64,000 nucleotides of DNA from Astropecten irregularis (Eukaryota > Echinodermata > Asteroidea > Paxillosida > Astropectinidae). The stretch spans positions 6,200,001 through 6,264,000 of the forward strand of contig OZ020255.1 of assembly GCA_963971285.1 (NCBI GenBank). The letters run 5' to 3'. Both the position numbers and the translations under genes were made by a program. The notes below the pieces were generated by a model, which was not told where the DNA came from, did not search any database, and was given only the letters and a program-made list of their open reading frames with translations. Shown here in pieces: positions 44,950-58,000 of this stretch. How positions within the stretch are numbered: position 1 is the stretch's first letter; every line of letters starts with the position of its first letter.

Positions 44950-45235
44950 TCTCTTGGCCTGGGGCCAATTTCATTAAGCTGCTTAAGCACCAAAATTTGC
45001 TTAAGGCACCAAAAACTTTGGTAAATAAATTCAGTATGACAGCCAAAACTCCTTGTGAATGTTATGCTCAGCAAACAATGGCCGTATACAAGTCAAAAGC
45101 AGTAAACATCCCATGAAAATTAAGTTGGGTAATCCTGTTTGATCAAGAAAGACTTTTCATGCTTAAGCACATTTTGCGCTTAAGCAGCTGGGCTGAGACA
45201 AAATTTTCCAGCAAATTATCACTATACATGTAGTG
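44950..45235. mobile_element. Family G MITE copy
   Basis: Starts GGGGCCAATTTCATTAAGC, with GTTATGCTCAGCAAACAATG inside; right end decayed. Confidence 0.65.
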
Positions 45236-45590
45236 ATTTGTATTGTAACATCACACTTTGCTTAACAATTATAAAGACTGGTTCATATGTTTAGATAAAT
45301 TAATGATTTTTTTTGTGTAGTGATCGGAGATCTTTTAAAATCAAGCCTAAAAATCTTTCCACCTCGCGTTTCTTTTTTGCCAAACTCAAATGAATGTCTA
45401 CAATTAATTAGAAATTCATTAATCCAACAAAATGCTTGATGTTTTAGTGAAATGCATGAAGTTTGTCTGACATCCGGGGATTTTGTATATGCGCGCACTG
45501 GCCAAATCACTCGTGTGACGTCATTAGTGCGGAGCGCCATTACTATGACTTAAATTGTGATATTTTAATTATTTGCATTCAACTTTTGTC

Positions 45591-45838
45591 TTAAAGGGCA
45601 TGTGCATCATTGGTAACATACTGAAACAGAAATGGTCTCAGATTTACGTATAACTTACACGGTATAAAGACGGTATTGGTAGAAACAAACTGTAAACATT
45701 TGTTTGCCTGAAATGTTCTCAAAAGTCTCCCATTGCAAGGGTTTTTCACCGTATTCTACTGTTTCCAATGATAAAATGAGCTGAAAATGTCACTTTTGTT
45801 TTTATTTACCAATTACCAATGTTGTACATGCCCTTTAA
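45591..45838. mobile_element. TTAA MITE with AGGGCATGTGCATCATTGGT ends
   Basis: 248 bp, TTAA both sides, right end ACCAATGTTGTACATGCCCT. Confidence 0.78.
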
Positions 45839-46109
45839 ATTCATCTTCTTCTTCTTTTTATATTCAGACTTCAATCAGGCGTCAATTAAATTATTCAACC
45901 ATTAATTTCTTTTCTGCAAAAACAAAATTGGGGTTTTGGAGAAATAAAATTTCCATTTAAGAGTCATTTGATGAGTTTATATTTGTGGTTTTTATTCAGT
46001 TTTTTTTCTCAAAATCTCCATTGTATTTAAGAATATAGTGTTACACTGAATTTAGTTTAGTCAATGTTATGAAAAACAGAATTGTGTAATTCACAGTTTG
46101 ACAATTAAT

Positions 46110-46378
46110 ATAGGTTTTCCCGGTCATGTTCGGCAAATAATCGGGAAATTTAAACGCTGCGTCATACCATTTTGCGTGAAACTGCAAGGCACCTCAAAAT
46201 AGTCATTCGATTTCACTTCATGTGCAAGAAAATGTAAACGATACAAAATAATCGCCTTTTAATTTAAAATTCCATTCGAACAGCATTCAAATTCACAACG
46301 GTTTTTAGCAGCGTGCCCAATTGAATGCCGATTTTTCATGGCCGCTCATTTGCCGAAAATGACAGGGAAAACCTATAC
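46110..46378. mobile_element. MITE with ATAGGTTTTCCCGGTCATGT ends
   Basis: Inverted ends with GTTCGGCAAATAA / TTTGCCGAAAATGACAGGG; interior contains more short inversions. Confidence 0.72.
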
Positions 46379-46392
46379 GTTACATACATACA

Positions 46393-46644
46393 TGTATAGA
46401 GAGTGTGCACGTGACGTTACTTGACAGCTTATCGGCCATTTTGGACGGCACGCATGCGTATGCGCGCACGTGTACGTACCAGACAGCATCATTATATGCA
46501 CGCACTTCTGTGTACGTGTCCGGTTGATTTGCAACCTACGCGAACACATGTGGGTTACATACACTGTACGTACGTGCATTATACATGTGTACAGCGTTGC
46601 CGTCCAAAATGGCGTCCTGATCACGTGACTGCACACCCTCTATA
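46393..46644. mobile_element. CpG-rich MITE, GCCATTTTGGACGGCA arms
   Basis: Arms TATAGAGAGTGTGCACGTGA and TCACGTGACTGCACACCCTC; core full of ACGTACGT. A second copy is at 53338-53560. Confidence 0.8.
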
Positions 46645-47820
46645 CTGAAGTATCCACTCATAAATCTAATAAAATTCATATACTTTTATAAAAAACAAAT
46701 TAATCTCACTAAGATTCAATAATATGTTGTAAAACATTCTCAAAACAAGAAGCATTTATAAAAACAGAAATATCTTTCACGAGAGGTTCCTATCATACAG
46801 TCATCATTTTAATATGTAGATTCTGCATACACTATTATTTTGGCCTCAAGTATCATGTGTGATCAAAGATGGATTAAAGAAAAAAGAAATAACAAAACAA
46901 AAAAGCCTGCTGCAAAACCTATATGCATAGGGCTCGAAATAGTACATGCCCGGCGTACAATGTCTAGCAAAAACCGCTCTGGGTAAGCTAGACTCACTTC
47001 CTTGGTTGCCCGGTGGGCTAGTAAAAAAAACAAAAAAACCTATGGATCAACATGTACCAGCTAGTAAAAAATATAAATGGGCTAGTCAAATCTAAAGTAA
47101 GCTGGACCGGTGGGATAGCCAGGAAAAAAAGTTAGCACAAGGCATTAGCAAACAATTTATTGCCCTTCAACAACGTAGATAAGCACTTCGCTGGCTCAGG
47201 TGGGATTCGAACCCATGACCTCCTGCTCTGAAGGGCAATAAATTGTTTGACAAATAAATCAATAATAATAACCGATATGCAGTTTCCAGAATTATCTTAA
47301 TTTGGTTAATTTTAACCTTTGTTGACATTTGGTACATAATTTGCATATAACTTGTTGATTTGCATGTGATCTTTACACGTGACCTTTACTTTTAAAGAGC
47401 AAGTAACTCCAGCTTTATACCTCGACATAAAGTTCTTGCGAGGCGTGCATGCACTAGGAATTATGAGACGATTTTATACACATATGGCGAGCACCATATT
47501 CTTTTTACCTAACACGTTCAAGAAAACTAAAGACATGTCCATAAACCAGAAAGAGTACCTCTATATAATGTTACGTTCAGGATAGTGAAAGCTCTCCAAA
47601 TCTGTGATATTCATAATCAAGCTAGATTTCTTCGGTCATCATAATATCAGAATTTGTTGTGGAACTCTGTTGTTCAATGTGAGCTGGTCGAACATGATCG
47701 CGAAAGAATGAATTTTCTGATTTGACAGTGTGCAATGCATGATCAGAAATCTTTTGTTTGGGTTTAATAATAAGTCAACATCTAGATATAATTTGTGAAC
47801 ACCAAGCTATTTCTAATACA
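46645..47820. other. Intergenic stretch between BARD1 and ELP2
   Basis: Contains a decayed GGGCTCGAAATAGTACATGC repeat (46930-47120) and a small hairpin at 47148-47252 whose loop is a tRNA-like fragment (TGGGATTCGAACCC). No exon seen. Confidence 0.5.
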
Positions 47821-48175
47821 TAAAGGTAATATCATACTTTGGTTTTTGTCAAAGAAATACAGAATCATGGGCACAAATATCAGGGAAGATACAGTAACAG
47901 TCATCTGTGAAAATTTCAGTCTCATGCGGTGCCCACTTTTAGAAAACAGTGAAAAATGGCCACAGTATTTCTTAGTCTTTTATTTTTTACCTTTAAAAGA
48001 TCAAAAATAATTTGGGTCACTGGTTTTACTCTTTTTCTGAATAAACACAGCATTTCAGGCAGAAAAATGTCAACAGTACGTTTCTACCAGCACCATCTTT
48101 ATACCCTGTAAGTTATAGGTAAATCTGTGAAGATTTCTGTTTGGGTATGCTACCAAAGTATGATAGTAACTTTAA
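47821..48175. mobile_element. T1 MITE copy, first of a tandem pair
   Basis: TAAAGGTAATATCATACTTT to AACTTTAA, shares the final TTAA with the next copy. Confidence 0.82.
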
Positions 48176-48522
48176 AGGCAGTATCATACTTTGGTAAGAA
48201 GCCAAAACAGAAATGTTCACAGATTTACGTATAACTTTCAGGGTATGAAGATGGTGCTGGTAGAAACCTACTGTTAAAATTTCCGCCTTAAATAGTGTAT
48301 TTATCCAGAAATTAGTAAAACTACGACCAAAAATCTTTTTGATCTTTTAAAAGAGAAAAGACTTAAGAAATATTGTGGCTGCTTTTCACTGTTTTCTCAA
48401 AAAGTGGGCAACGTATGCGACTGAAATTTTAACATGTGACCTTGTTACTGTATCTGTCTTGATATTTTTGCCCATGAATCTGTATTTCTTTGATAAAAAC
48501 CAAAGTATGATACTACCTTTAA
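48172..48522. mobile_element. T1 MITE copy, second of the pair, opposite orientation
   Basis: TTAAAGGCAGTATCATAC to ATGATACTACCTTTAA, 351 bp. Confidence 0.85.
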
Positions 48523-48696
48523 GTTCGGTTCATATAGTAGTTCATGCGAATGCTTCATACGGATCATAATTGTCGCAACTGGATATTTGCAACAAATTGA
48601 GCACATTTCAATAATTTTATAGCCAAAAAATTCACTGCACATCCGATTCGCATCAAGTACGAACCGGGCTTTAGTCTGCCACAGATTACTATTAAA

Positions 48697-49032
48697 TCAG
48701 GGCAAGTCTAGAAGCTTGAACTGAGAGATGCAGTCCATTAGCCACGACACGGGTGCCGTGCACAGCTTCCCCGTCCGGACTCTAGGGGGCGCCCTACCCT
48801 CGTTGTGGTCGTGGATGATGAAATGGGAGCAGGCGGCCAGTTCGGATCCCGGCGGCATGTGGTAGGGCACCGTGGTCGACGCCTGGACGATGTCGTCGTC
48901 GGGTTTGGGCTGGCGGCTGAGGATTTTGCCCCCACCGTTTTTGACGAGCTGGACGATGGCCGGTTTGGCGGGCGTGGGGGCGCTGAAGGTGCTGTACAGG
49001 TAAAAATGGCAGCCGTCCAACAAACCTGGAAG
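48697..49032 (-). CDS. BARD1: BARD1 exon 9 (BRCT2, stop)
   Basis: Acceptor GTGATACAG; encodes LLDGCHFYLYSTFSAP, GGGKILSRQPKPDDD, SHFIIHD and SWLMDCISQFKLLDLP then stop at 48697-48699. The end LLDLP aligns with the LLPLDS end of human BARD1, so the C-terminus is complete. Confidence 0.95.
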   Translation of the reverse strand, partial: LPGLLDGCHFYLYSTFSAPTPAKPAIVQLVKNGGGKILSRQPKPDDDIVQASTTVPYHMPPGSELAACSHFIIHDHNEGRAPPRVRTGKLCTAPVSWLMDCISQFKLLDLP

Positions 49033-52000
49033 CTGTATCACGAGATGGAACAAAGAAAAAAAAAATGGAGTTAGGAGGGCCTGATGTTTGATGCCAGCAG
49101 TGTGAGGTAAACTGTGGTATGGAGGTAGGTTAAGGTTAAAGTAAGCAAGAAACTTACTTATAATTACTGTGAATTTGTGTCAGTTCATTGACAGTGTTTG
49201 AGTTCTACATCAAAATAAGGAACTGAATATTCATATAAATGACACTCTTGGGTACGCAATGGACTATTCCGGCTTTGCTCTTAAGCCCAGCCCACCTTGG
49301 CATTACCACGTGTTTTACATATACAGCATGTGACCGAGTTTGATCGAGGTAATGGACGACAATGACTCCAATGGGAGACTTTGTAGCTGGGTCTTCAACT
49401 TGAAAGCGCACACGCACAACAACTCGCGCATATTCTCCCAATTGATTGCACATGCTCAGAGCTAGCAAAACAGGTCTCAAAAGTCTCCAATGGACCTTTC
49501 CCATGAAATATGCTAATTAGATATGCGCACGCGCAAATGCGCATCACTGGTTGGCAAGCTACATGCCCTCTGCATTGTATGTGGTACGTACATGCCTAAT
49601 GGAGCTGCAACTTTCTTGCCAACCAGTAGTGCATTTGCGCATGCGCATATCTAATTAGCATATTTCATGGGAAAGGTCCATTGGTCAATGCGCACAGTTT
49701 GATTGACAGGCCAAAGGGTCCACTCCATATCAGGCCAAGCTCTAAACGGAGGTCCATGGAAAATAATTTTGCAATCATCAAATAACCACAAGGGAAACTA
49801 ACTAAATTTTGAAAGTCATTGAAAGGTGAACAAAGAACAATTGACTGGAGCGGGATTCGAACTGGCGACCTCCTGAATACCATACCAGCGCTCTACCAAC
49901 TGAGCTACCCAGCCCTACGTTGGTGTTGTCCCTGATAGTTAATTATCTTTGGTCGTTTGGCAGTCAGAAGCCAATGTAGGGCTGGATAGCTCAGGTGCCG
50001 ATTTCATAAAGCTCCGCGACGCGTCGCAACTCGATATGCGACCCGTCATAGCTGCGACGTGTCGCATCCATGCGATGAGTCCATAGAGAAAGGATGCGTC
50101 TTAACTCTGTGACGCGTCGTAAGTTTTATGAAATCGGCCCCAGTTGGTAGAGTGCCTGTACGGTATTCAGGAGGTCGCCGGTTCGAATCCTGCTCCAGTA
50201 AATTTTTCTTTGTTCACCTTTCAATGTTTTAGAAAATAATTTGGGGATAACATACCTGCTGGTAGGCGTTCATTCTTCCTTTCTCCGGCCCGGAGCTTGT
50301 CGGCAGTGCAGTCGTTCCATTCACTTCAAAGTCAACTTCTGGTGCCCGTTTTTTGGTCCGAAGACACTCAGTTACCCCTAACAATCAAATGAAATTAAAA
50401 ATAACAGGACTTCAATACGTAATTGGTCAACAGAGGGCGCATGTTATGTCCATGATCACTAGTATTTCAAAATGGCGGCGGGTTCAAGCAAATTTCATGT
50501 TGCTGAATGATGAGGGAATAGCCGAATGACTTGATGGCTTTATTATTTATTACATTATTATTTGTATATTGAAAAACCAAGCATTAAATGTTTTTCATTT
50601 GTGCAATGGAAAGAATATTGTCCTTGGAGAATCAGGTTGGTGTAGCAGTTCTTTCCTCGCCTCTGGCGGACCGGGTTCAAGTCCGGCTCGGTTCACATGT
50701 TGATTGGGGTTTCAGTCGGTCCCAACCTGATTCTGTGGGTTTTACCCAGAATATTACTCTGGGGTTTTTCTCCCACCTCTAAAACTGTATCTTCTTCTCA
50801 TAATCTTTCTATAAAAAGGTTTCATCAGGATTTTGAGCTACAGTGTCAAGGGCGCTTTTGAGGAATCCTTGGTTTCATTACCAGAAATAAATAAATAACT
50901 CGTGAAAAGATTCAATGTTCCATTCAACCTACTGCAAATATTCTTACCATTGCAGCAAAGTAAAATTGACTGGAGCTGGAGCCACATTTTTTTTTCTTTG
51001 TCAGACTTTAAGTCTATTTTTCTTTGTTCACTTTTCAAAGACTTCAATTAAAATTCAGCCAGTTAACCTTGTGGTTATTTGATGAAAATTTCGTTTGTTT
51101 TGGAGCGTGATCCAAAATTAGGTAACATTCAAGAACATATATCAAAATTCCTTCTACACCCTTAAAAATTAATTCTTTTAGCCAAGATAGGACAATATTG
51201 TTCTAATCTAAGATAGATTTCTTACAATATTTAATTAACCAAAGTTGAAAATGTTTCCAAGTTTCAATAAAAAACGTAGACTCAGGTGAAGGTAGTGATT
51301 ATTATTGATGTTCGTCCCTCACGCCCTAAAATCTTCTTAAAATAAAAAAAGGCAAATTGAAAATGGCATGTGGACAACTTGCACTGGTGTCAGGGCTAAA
51401 CATTCACATGTTTTTTACTGACAATAAGTATTCAAGAAATCTTTGGCAAAGCAATTAATGCATTGATGTCCGTCCCTCACGTGAGGGACGGATTTGGATC
51501 ACGCTCATTGGGGCATAATTTCCACTTACACTCAAACGAGACGACCCACATCCCACGGAGTATGGCATTCAGATATTTCATGGTTCTCATGCACTGGTTG
51601 TCACGGTTACAGGAGGCGACAAGGTGAGTGACCTCCGGCCCAAATTCGTCCACGACCCGACCGCCGCCAAGAAGCTTAGCACAAAACTTCAGCTGTTTCT
51701 TCTGGGCATCCTTAAGACCTGACAGGACAAAACATGAAAAAAAATCAATACGTTTTACCATAAATTTTAGGGCAATAATCAAATTTGAAACAAAAATGAA
51801 ACAAGGGAAACTGACTGGATTAATCTTAAGTCATTGACAAGTGAACACAGAAAAATTGACTGGAGCAGGATTTAAACCAGGGACCCCCATATTAATACCG
51901 TAGCAGCGCTCTACCAATTGAGCTATCCAGCCCTATGTTGGTGGTGTCCCTAATAGTCAATTATCTTTGTTCGTTTGGCAGTCAGAAGTCATGAAACCAT

Positions 52001-55000
52001 TCACATACCGCTATATCCCAAGGATCATTGAAGATACATGCAGCATTATAGCAATGCTGCAACCTGATAACTGGTACATTGGGGATGACTAAAAGAGGAT
52101 GCAGCTTTTTTAACCAATATCATCATCAAATAACCACAAGGGAAACTGACTGAATTAATTTTAAGTCATTGAAAGTAAACACATAAAAAAAGTTAGGATT
52201 GTTTGCTATACATAATCTAGGTGTTTCCAATTTAAAATACTAGCAATCGGAGTTCTGCAGCTATTTAAGTGTCAATGAGTAGTATTGAACTCGACATCTT
52301 GCCAGCAAATATAGATGGTGGGTTTGAACCCAACCACGGCAGGTTCAGAGCTTGAGTCCTTGAGCAAGATGTTTTGTCACAGACCTGTTCCTAGAAGGAC
52401 GACTGGCTGATTTCTAGCGACCGCGGACTTTTGGGAGTCGGCGGCGGGAACCGTGGTTGCCGTGGCAGCCAGGGCCTTGGTCTTTAGTGCTGTCTTCATT
52501 GCGTCTGATTTGGCGTAGTCCGCTGGTGTCAATCCATGCACGTTCCTAGTATTAAAAAACAGCCAACAAAACAAAAAAATGAAGACAATTTATTTATTAC
52601 ACATACATACAGATATTTGTAAGAGTACAGACATTACGTGTCCAAAATTACACTTGAGGACAGGGGGATAAAACCTAAAGGAATAATACAATGGATGGAA
52701 CTGTTCTTGTCCTCAAACCAGCCTTTTTTTGTTCAAAGTCATCCCTGAAGGTACAAATGTGTGCTTCAAACTTTATTAAATAGACATTGAAAAGTGAACA
52801 AAGAAAAATTAACTGGAGCGGGGTTCGAACCGCCGACCTCCTGAATACCGTACAGAAAACCTAATTCTTTATTAAATTCAGTCAGTTTCCCTTGTGGTTA
52901 TTGGATGATTTTATTCAATAGAGTTTATTAAACTATATATATGTCCATTGCACATTTGGCACATGTCCAACTGTGCAATAGTACCGGTATACAAAAACTG
53001 AATGTTTATGAGTAGAATGGTAAGAATGATTTCACGAGGAGACAGATGGAATGGAAAAGTCCATCTGTCACCTCATGAAATTATTCATAACATCCCATAA
53101 ATATGAAACATTCATTATTTGTTTTATATCATGCCCACATAAATCATTGTCATCTGATTGGTTGAATTGTAATAATCTGGCACAAAGGTCTATTTTTTGA
53201 TGCGGCAGTGTATTATTATTTAAACCTCTGCCATTTACAGCTTCACGTCACGTGCGCATTACTAATGCAGGCGCCACCTACCGTTAGAATAGTGCCATGA
53301 AAGTACTAATCAACGGTACCAATCAACGGTAACCATTGAATAGAGGGTGTGCAGTCACGTGATCAGGACGCCATTTTGGACGGCAACGCTGTACACATGT
53401 ATATTGCACGTGCGTACAGTGTATGTAACCCACATGTGTTCGCGTAACTTGCAAATCAACCGGCCGTGTGTACACGCAGACGCAGAAGTGCGTGTATATA
53501 ATGATGCTGTCTGGTACGTACGCGTGCGCGCATACGCGACGTGCGTGCGTACACGAATGAATGATAGAATGATTATTTTGGTGACATGTGATCACCAATC
53601 AGATGACTGGGATTTATGCAGACATGATATAACAATTCATAAAGCAGTCTGAGTGACTTTTCTCTGTGCACAGTTTGGAAACCAGTGATAGAAAATTATG
53701 TATCTCCGAAAGATTTCAAAACAGCAGGAATGGACAGAAGAACTTTATCACCAGAGAATCGGAGCTCCACTCTGGCTATATAAAGTAAGAAGTAAGAAGG
53801 AGGAAGAGAAAGAGTCGTGTACCTGACACCGAGAGAAGCACCTCTCTGTAGCAAGAGCTTGACAACATCCAGCCGGTGATTCATGACTGCATCGTGGAGG
53901 GGAGAGTCATGCTCAAATCCAGGGGCGTTGATCAGAGCGTCGTGGTCGAGTAGGACGGCCGCAATCGCTGCATGGCCGTGGTTGCAAGCTTCATGCTACA
54001 TACGATACACGCACATGGAAAGAATCAGCCAAACAAATTTTAAAAAGGTCTAGATAATAGGGAAAGAAACTTTAATCCTAGGCCCTTGTATTAGGAAGCA
54101 ACAGTTGGTCACAGGATTGGTACTGAACCTGACAAACTTCAACAGGCTCCAGCTATTGAATTTTGATTGAATTTGTATAAAGGTGTCTATGCCTTGTACA
54201 GTGTGTGACTGTAGACAAACTGTCCCAAACCCAACAAAATGCCAGAGTGCCTTTCAACACACAAGTGCATCACCACAAATTCCAGCAGTAACTGTACTAT
54301 ATAGTCCATGGGTAGCCTTACCAACAAAATAAATGCCAGTGCACTGCCACAAACTCCAACACTTGTTTCTACAGGTCTCATCTCATGCCTTACTTCCCCA
54401 AACCTGTCAGAATGAAACAGTCTACTGGACCTTTGGTACTGACTCAAACAAAGTCCAACAACAGGTCCTTTCTGTTTGGTACCAAACAAGCCAAAACTCA
54501 ACAGAACAACCTGTGGGAGTTTGAGTGGTTTGGGGCTGTTAGGGTTGGCTTAACCTCTTTTGAAGGTGAAGCATTTGTAGCAGTTTGCCTCATGGCATGA
54601 AAATATTTATAATGGCTTTGGCTAGATGAGCTCTGTGTCAGACAGTTTCTCATAAAAAATAATCCTATCCGGTGAAAAAAACACCAGGACGGAAGAAGCA
54701 GAGGATAACAATAGTCTTTGCCATGCTAAGCATGAAATTATCAAAGTGACTTAGACACCTACCAGAGGCATCCATCCAGCATTGTCCTTGGCGTTGGGGT
54801 CTGCACCTTCTTGAAGAAGCTGCCTGGCTGCATCAATATCACCCTGGAGAATTTTTTAAAGAACAAACACAAAACATAATTTTGTTTAAACCTTCATATA
54901 TCCAGACTGGTGCTAGTGTGAATCAACATTAAATGCTGCATTTGGGTGTCAGGAAACCAGACGCCCACGGCCACGGAATTTTAATGTCACGTTAACGTCA

Positions 55001-58000
55001 CACACAGAGACTGACATCACAAATGCAATGAGTCGTATCTTACTTTTATCACAGCTACGTGAAGCGGCGTCTCTCCTCGTTTATTTCTTTTGGCGACAGC
55101 ACAGCTGTTCCTCGGTGATGGCGCCAACTTTCTGGAGCTGGGACTCGCATCTGGACAGCTTGGAGTTCCGGGTTCTCTTTTCTGAGAGGTCTGGGTAGTG
55201 GATAGTGGAGTGCTTGTGTTCCTAGCTTCGCGTTTTGGCACCTGTCTTTGCTTCGGTTTGCTCTGTTGTGTTGGAAGTATGTCGGCTGATAGCTCCTCGG
55301 TTCTGGAACCTGATGGAGATTTGGAAGAGTTCTTTTCATGCTGTGTGCTCGAAAAATGAACGCTTTCTGGAATTTCTTGGGATCTTCCGCGTCTCCTCTT
55401 AGGAGGCGATGAGGCATCTTTCTCCTGGAGGGATGTATTCAGTGTTGATGAAGACAAACCTTCCCTGGACTGTCTTTGGAGAGGCACTTGTTGTCTTTTC
55501 TTGGGTTCCTTCTTCTCGTGGGTTAAGCTTGTCTTTGATGGTGGCAGTTTTTTTTCTTGCCGAATTGCTTTGGCATTTGCTGAGCTGTCTGGGTTACGCC
55601 TGCTTGCTGCTGCCTGTCTCAGGGTACAATGTTCCGCTCCTAAAAGATCCTGAAGGGCTGGGGAGGCGTTCCCAGACTTTTTAGAGGAACACTTTGTGGG
55701 CTTCTGTTTGTCATCTTGGTGGTTTGCAGGCTTGGGATTCAGAGCTTTGTTGTCGTTTAGTACACTTCCGACCTGGTTATTGCAAGCTGGTGGCTGCTTT
55801 TGTTCCTTGAGGATAGATGCATCTATAGTGCTTGCTGTGTTGTACCCACTCTCCTGAGTACATACCAACATCGCTTCAGCATTTAATTCCAAATCTTCCC
55901 CAGCGGAAGCAGGAACTTCACCCTGAGATGAAACTTCCATGCTCTCCAGGCTGCTGGAGACCTGACCTGAAGAAGCCTCGCTCAGAGCCGAGTCAACCGA
56001 GAAGGAGACATGCTTGAAGGACCTCTCGGAGTCAAAACCGCTCTCTGATTCCTCTCCAGGCTTCCCCGATGTGTTGCCCCGGAGCCACCGCCGATTGGCA
56101 GCGGCAACGCGCTGCCTCTTCACCGTCTTAGCATTGGGTTTTCGAACTCGTTTCTTGGTCATGGGTTTAGGGCCCTGCGGCGAAGGCACAAAATCGAACA
56201 CTGACATTAAGTCGTTTTCGCTACCAGACGAGCTTCCGGCTGTCACCTTGCTTACATTAGATCCTCGAACAAGTAGACGTCTTCCATTCGTCTCGCTCTC
56301 CTTGTCAGAATCTTCACCCATTTTATTCTGGCCTTGCCTTGGTGGAGAAATCGGCTTAGACCCATGAAGCTTCTTCTTTTGGACAGCTGACTGAGCAACT
56401 CTCCTCTGAGGCGAAGCATTTCTGGTACGCAGGGCATTTCTGCGAGTGCCTGCCATAGTCAACGCTGCCGTAGTGTCAACCACTGGCTCAAGAATCTCAA
56501 TTTCGACACAACGACCCGCAGAGTGGGTCATTTCAGTCGCGACGTCGTCGTCTTCTGCAGAACAGGATCTGCTTTCATCCGGTGTTGTCGTCGCGTCTTC
56601 GCCGATGATGGAGAGCAGCTTATTGTAGAGACTGACAACGCTGGCCAGTTCTCGCTTGACCTGTAGGTCTTTGACCCATGCTGGGGCGTGACAGACGGGA
56701 CACGACTTGCCCAGATGGACATCGACGCAAGTCCTACAAGAATTGATTCGGCAGAAAAAGAAAAATACACTCTATTAAATAGACATTCAACTCCTTGGGC
56801 TTCATTAAAGAAACAGAAACTACAATAGGCGGCCTAAACTATACTATCACCGGGATTTCAAACTATAATTTGTCTGGAGATAATAGCACTAGGAGGCTTG
56901 CGGAGACACCATGTGATACACTCTTTTTGGAAGGTGTGTGGTCCTGAAAAGGACGGGTGAGAGTAAATATTTCGACATTTCAGCCAGTGTGCTCTGTTCG
57001 TCCTCAGGAGAGAGAGCAACAGTCAGAGAACACTGGCCGAAATGTTGAGATATTCTCTGTCACCGATCCTTCTCAGGACCACACACCTTCCAAAAAGAGT
57101 GCATCACATTGTGTCTCCGCAAGCCTTACCTGGGGTCAATTTCATAGAGCTGGGCAATTCTCCATGGGAGAGAAAAAAATGTCAAAATTAAATCTGTACA
57201 TATTGAACCTTTTTTGTACTTTTTCCAGACCACAATTAAATGGGGAATTCAGATCAAAAAACGAAATTTCAAAAAAATGTATATTTTTGGTAAAAACAGT
57301 GATTTTTGCAATTTATGAAAAAAAATGTGCAGATTTGGAAAAAAAAATGTTTTTTGAGTTTATTTACTTTCTGAGTAACAGGAAAAAGGGTTGATTTATT
57401 TTTTAATGTTACATGTTAGCAACATTACTGGGGGTCATAAAAATATATATATAAATATATATATATATTATATATATAGTGTAGGCCTCAATTTAAAAAT
57501 GTCAATTTTAGCACGTAATTCCGTTACCGAAAAAATTGCAAAAGTTACTTATTTCACAGACTTTCTGGATTTTTTTTCTTGAAATCATGGATGTTAAGAA
57601 GGGCCCTACTATAAACATGAATGAAAAATGAAAACTTAAAAAAAATAATTTCTTGGCATTTTTCCAAGTGGTAACGGAATTACGAAATGGTAACGGAATT
57701 ACGGTAACGGAATTACGCATGCACAAAGTGTATACATTTCCATATATACATAACACACAGTTTAAGTTTACATGGCCAGAGCATGAAGATGTTGAATGTT
57801 ATTGTGACAGCAACCATCACATTGATCCTACCTGAACCCCAGATGGATCTAGACACATCTCTCAATCTACAACATCCAGTAACCATGGTAACTGGTGTTT
57901 TTATCCACAGATTGTTACAGTCTTGTTACATTTTCCTTTTCAGAGATGCCAACCAGTACAGTTTGAATGTATTTTGCACGTAGAGCTATTGCACTTTTTC

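Noticed and set aside
50361..50366. Alternative BARD1 exon 8 acceptor at GAG/TGTCTT
   Set aside because: It leads to an in-frame stop; the TTAG acceptor 11 bases upstream restores the conserved FEWV motif.
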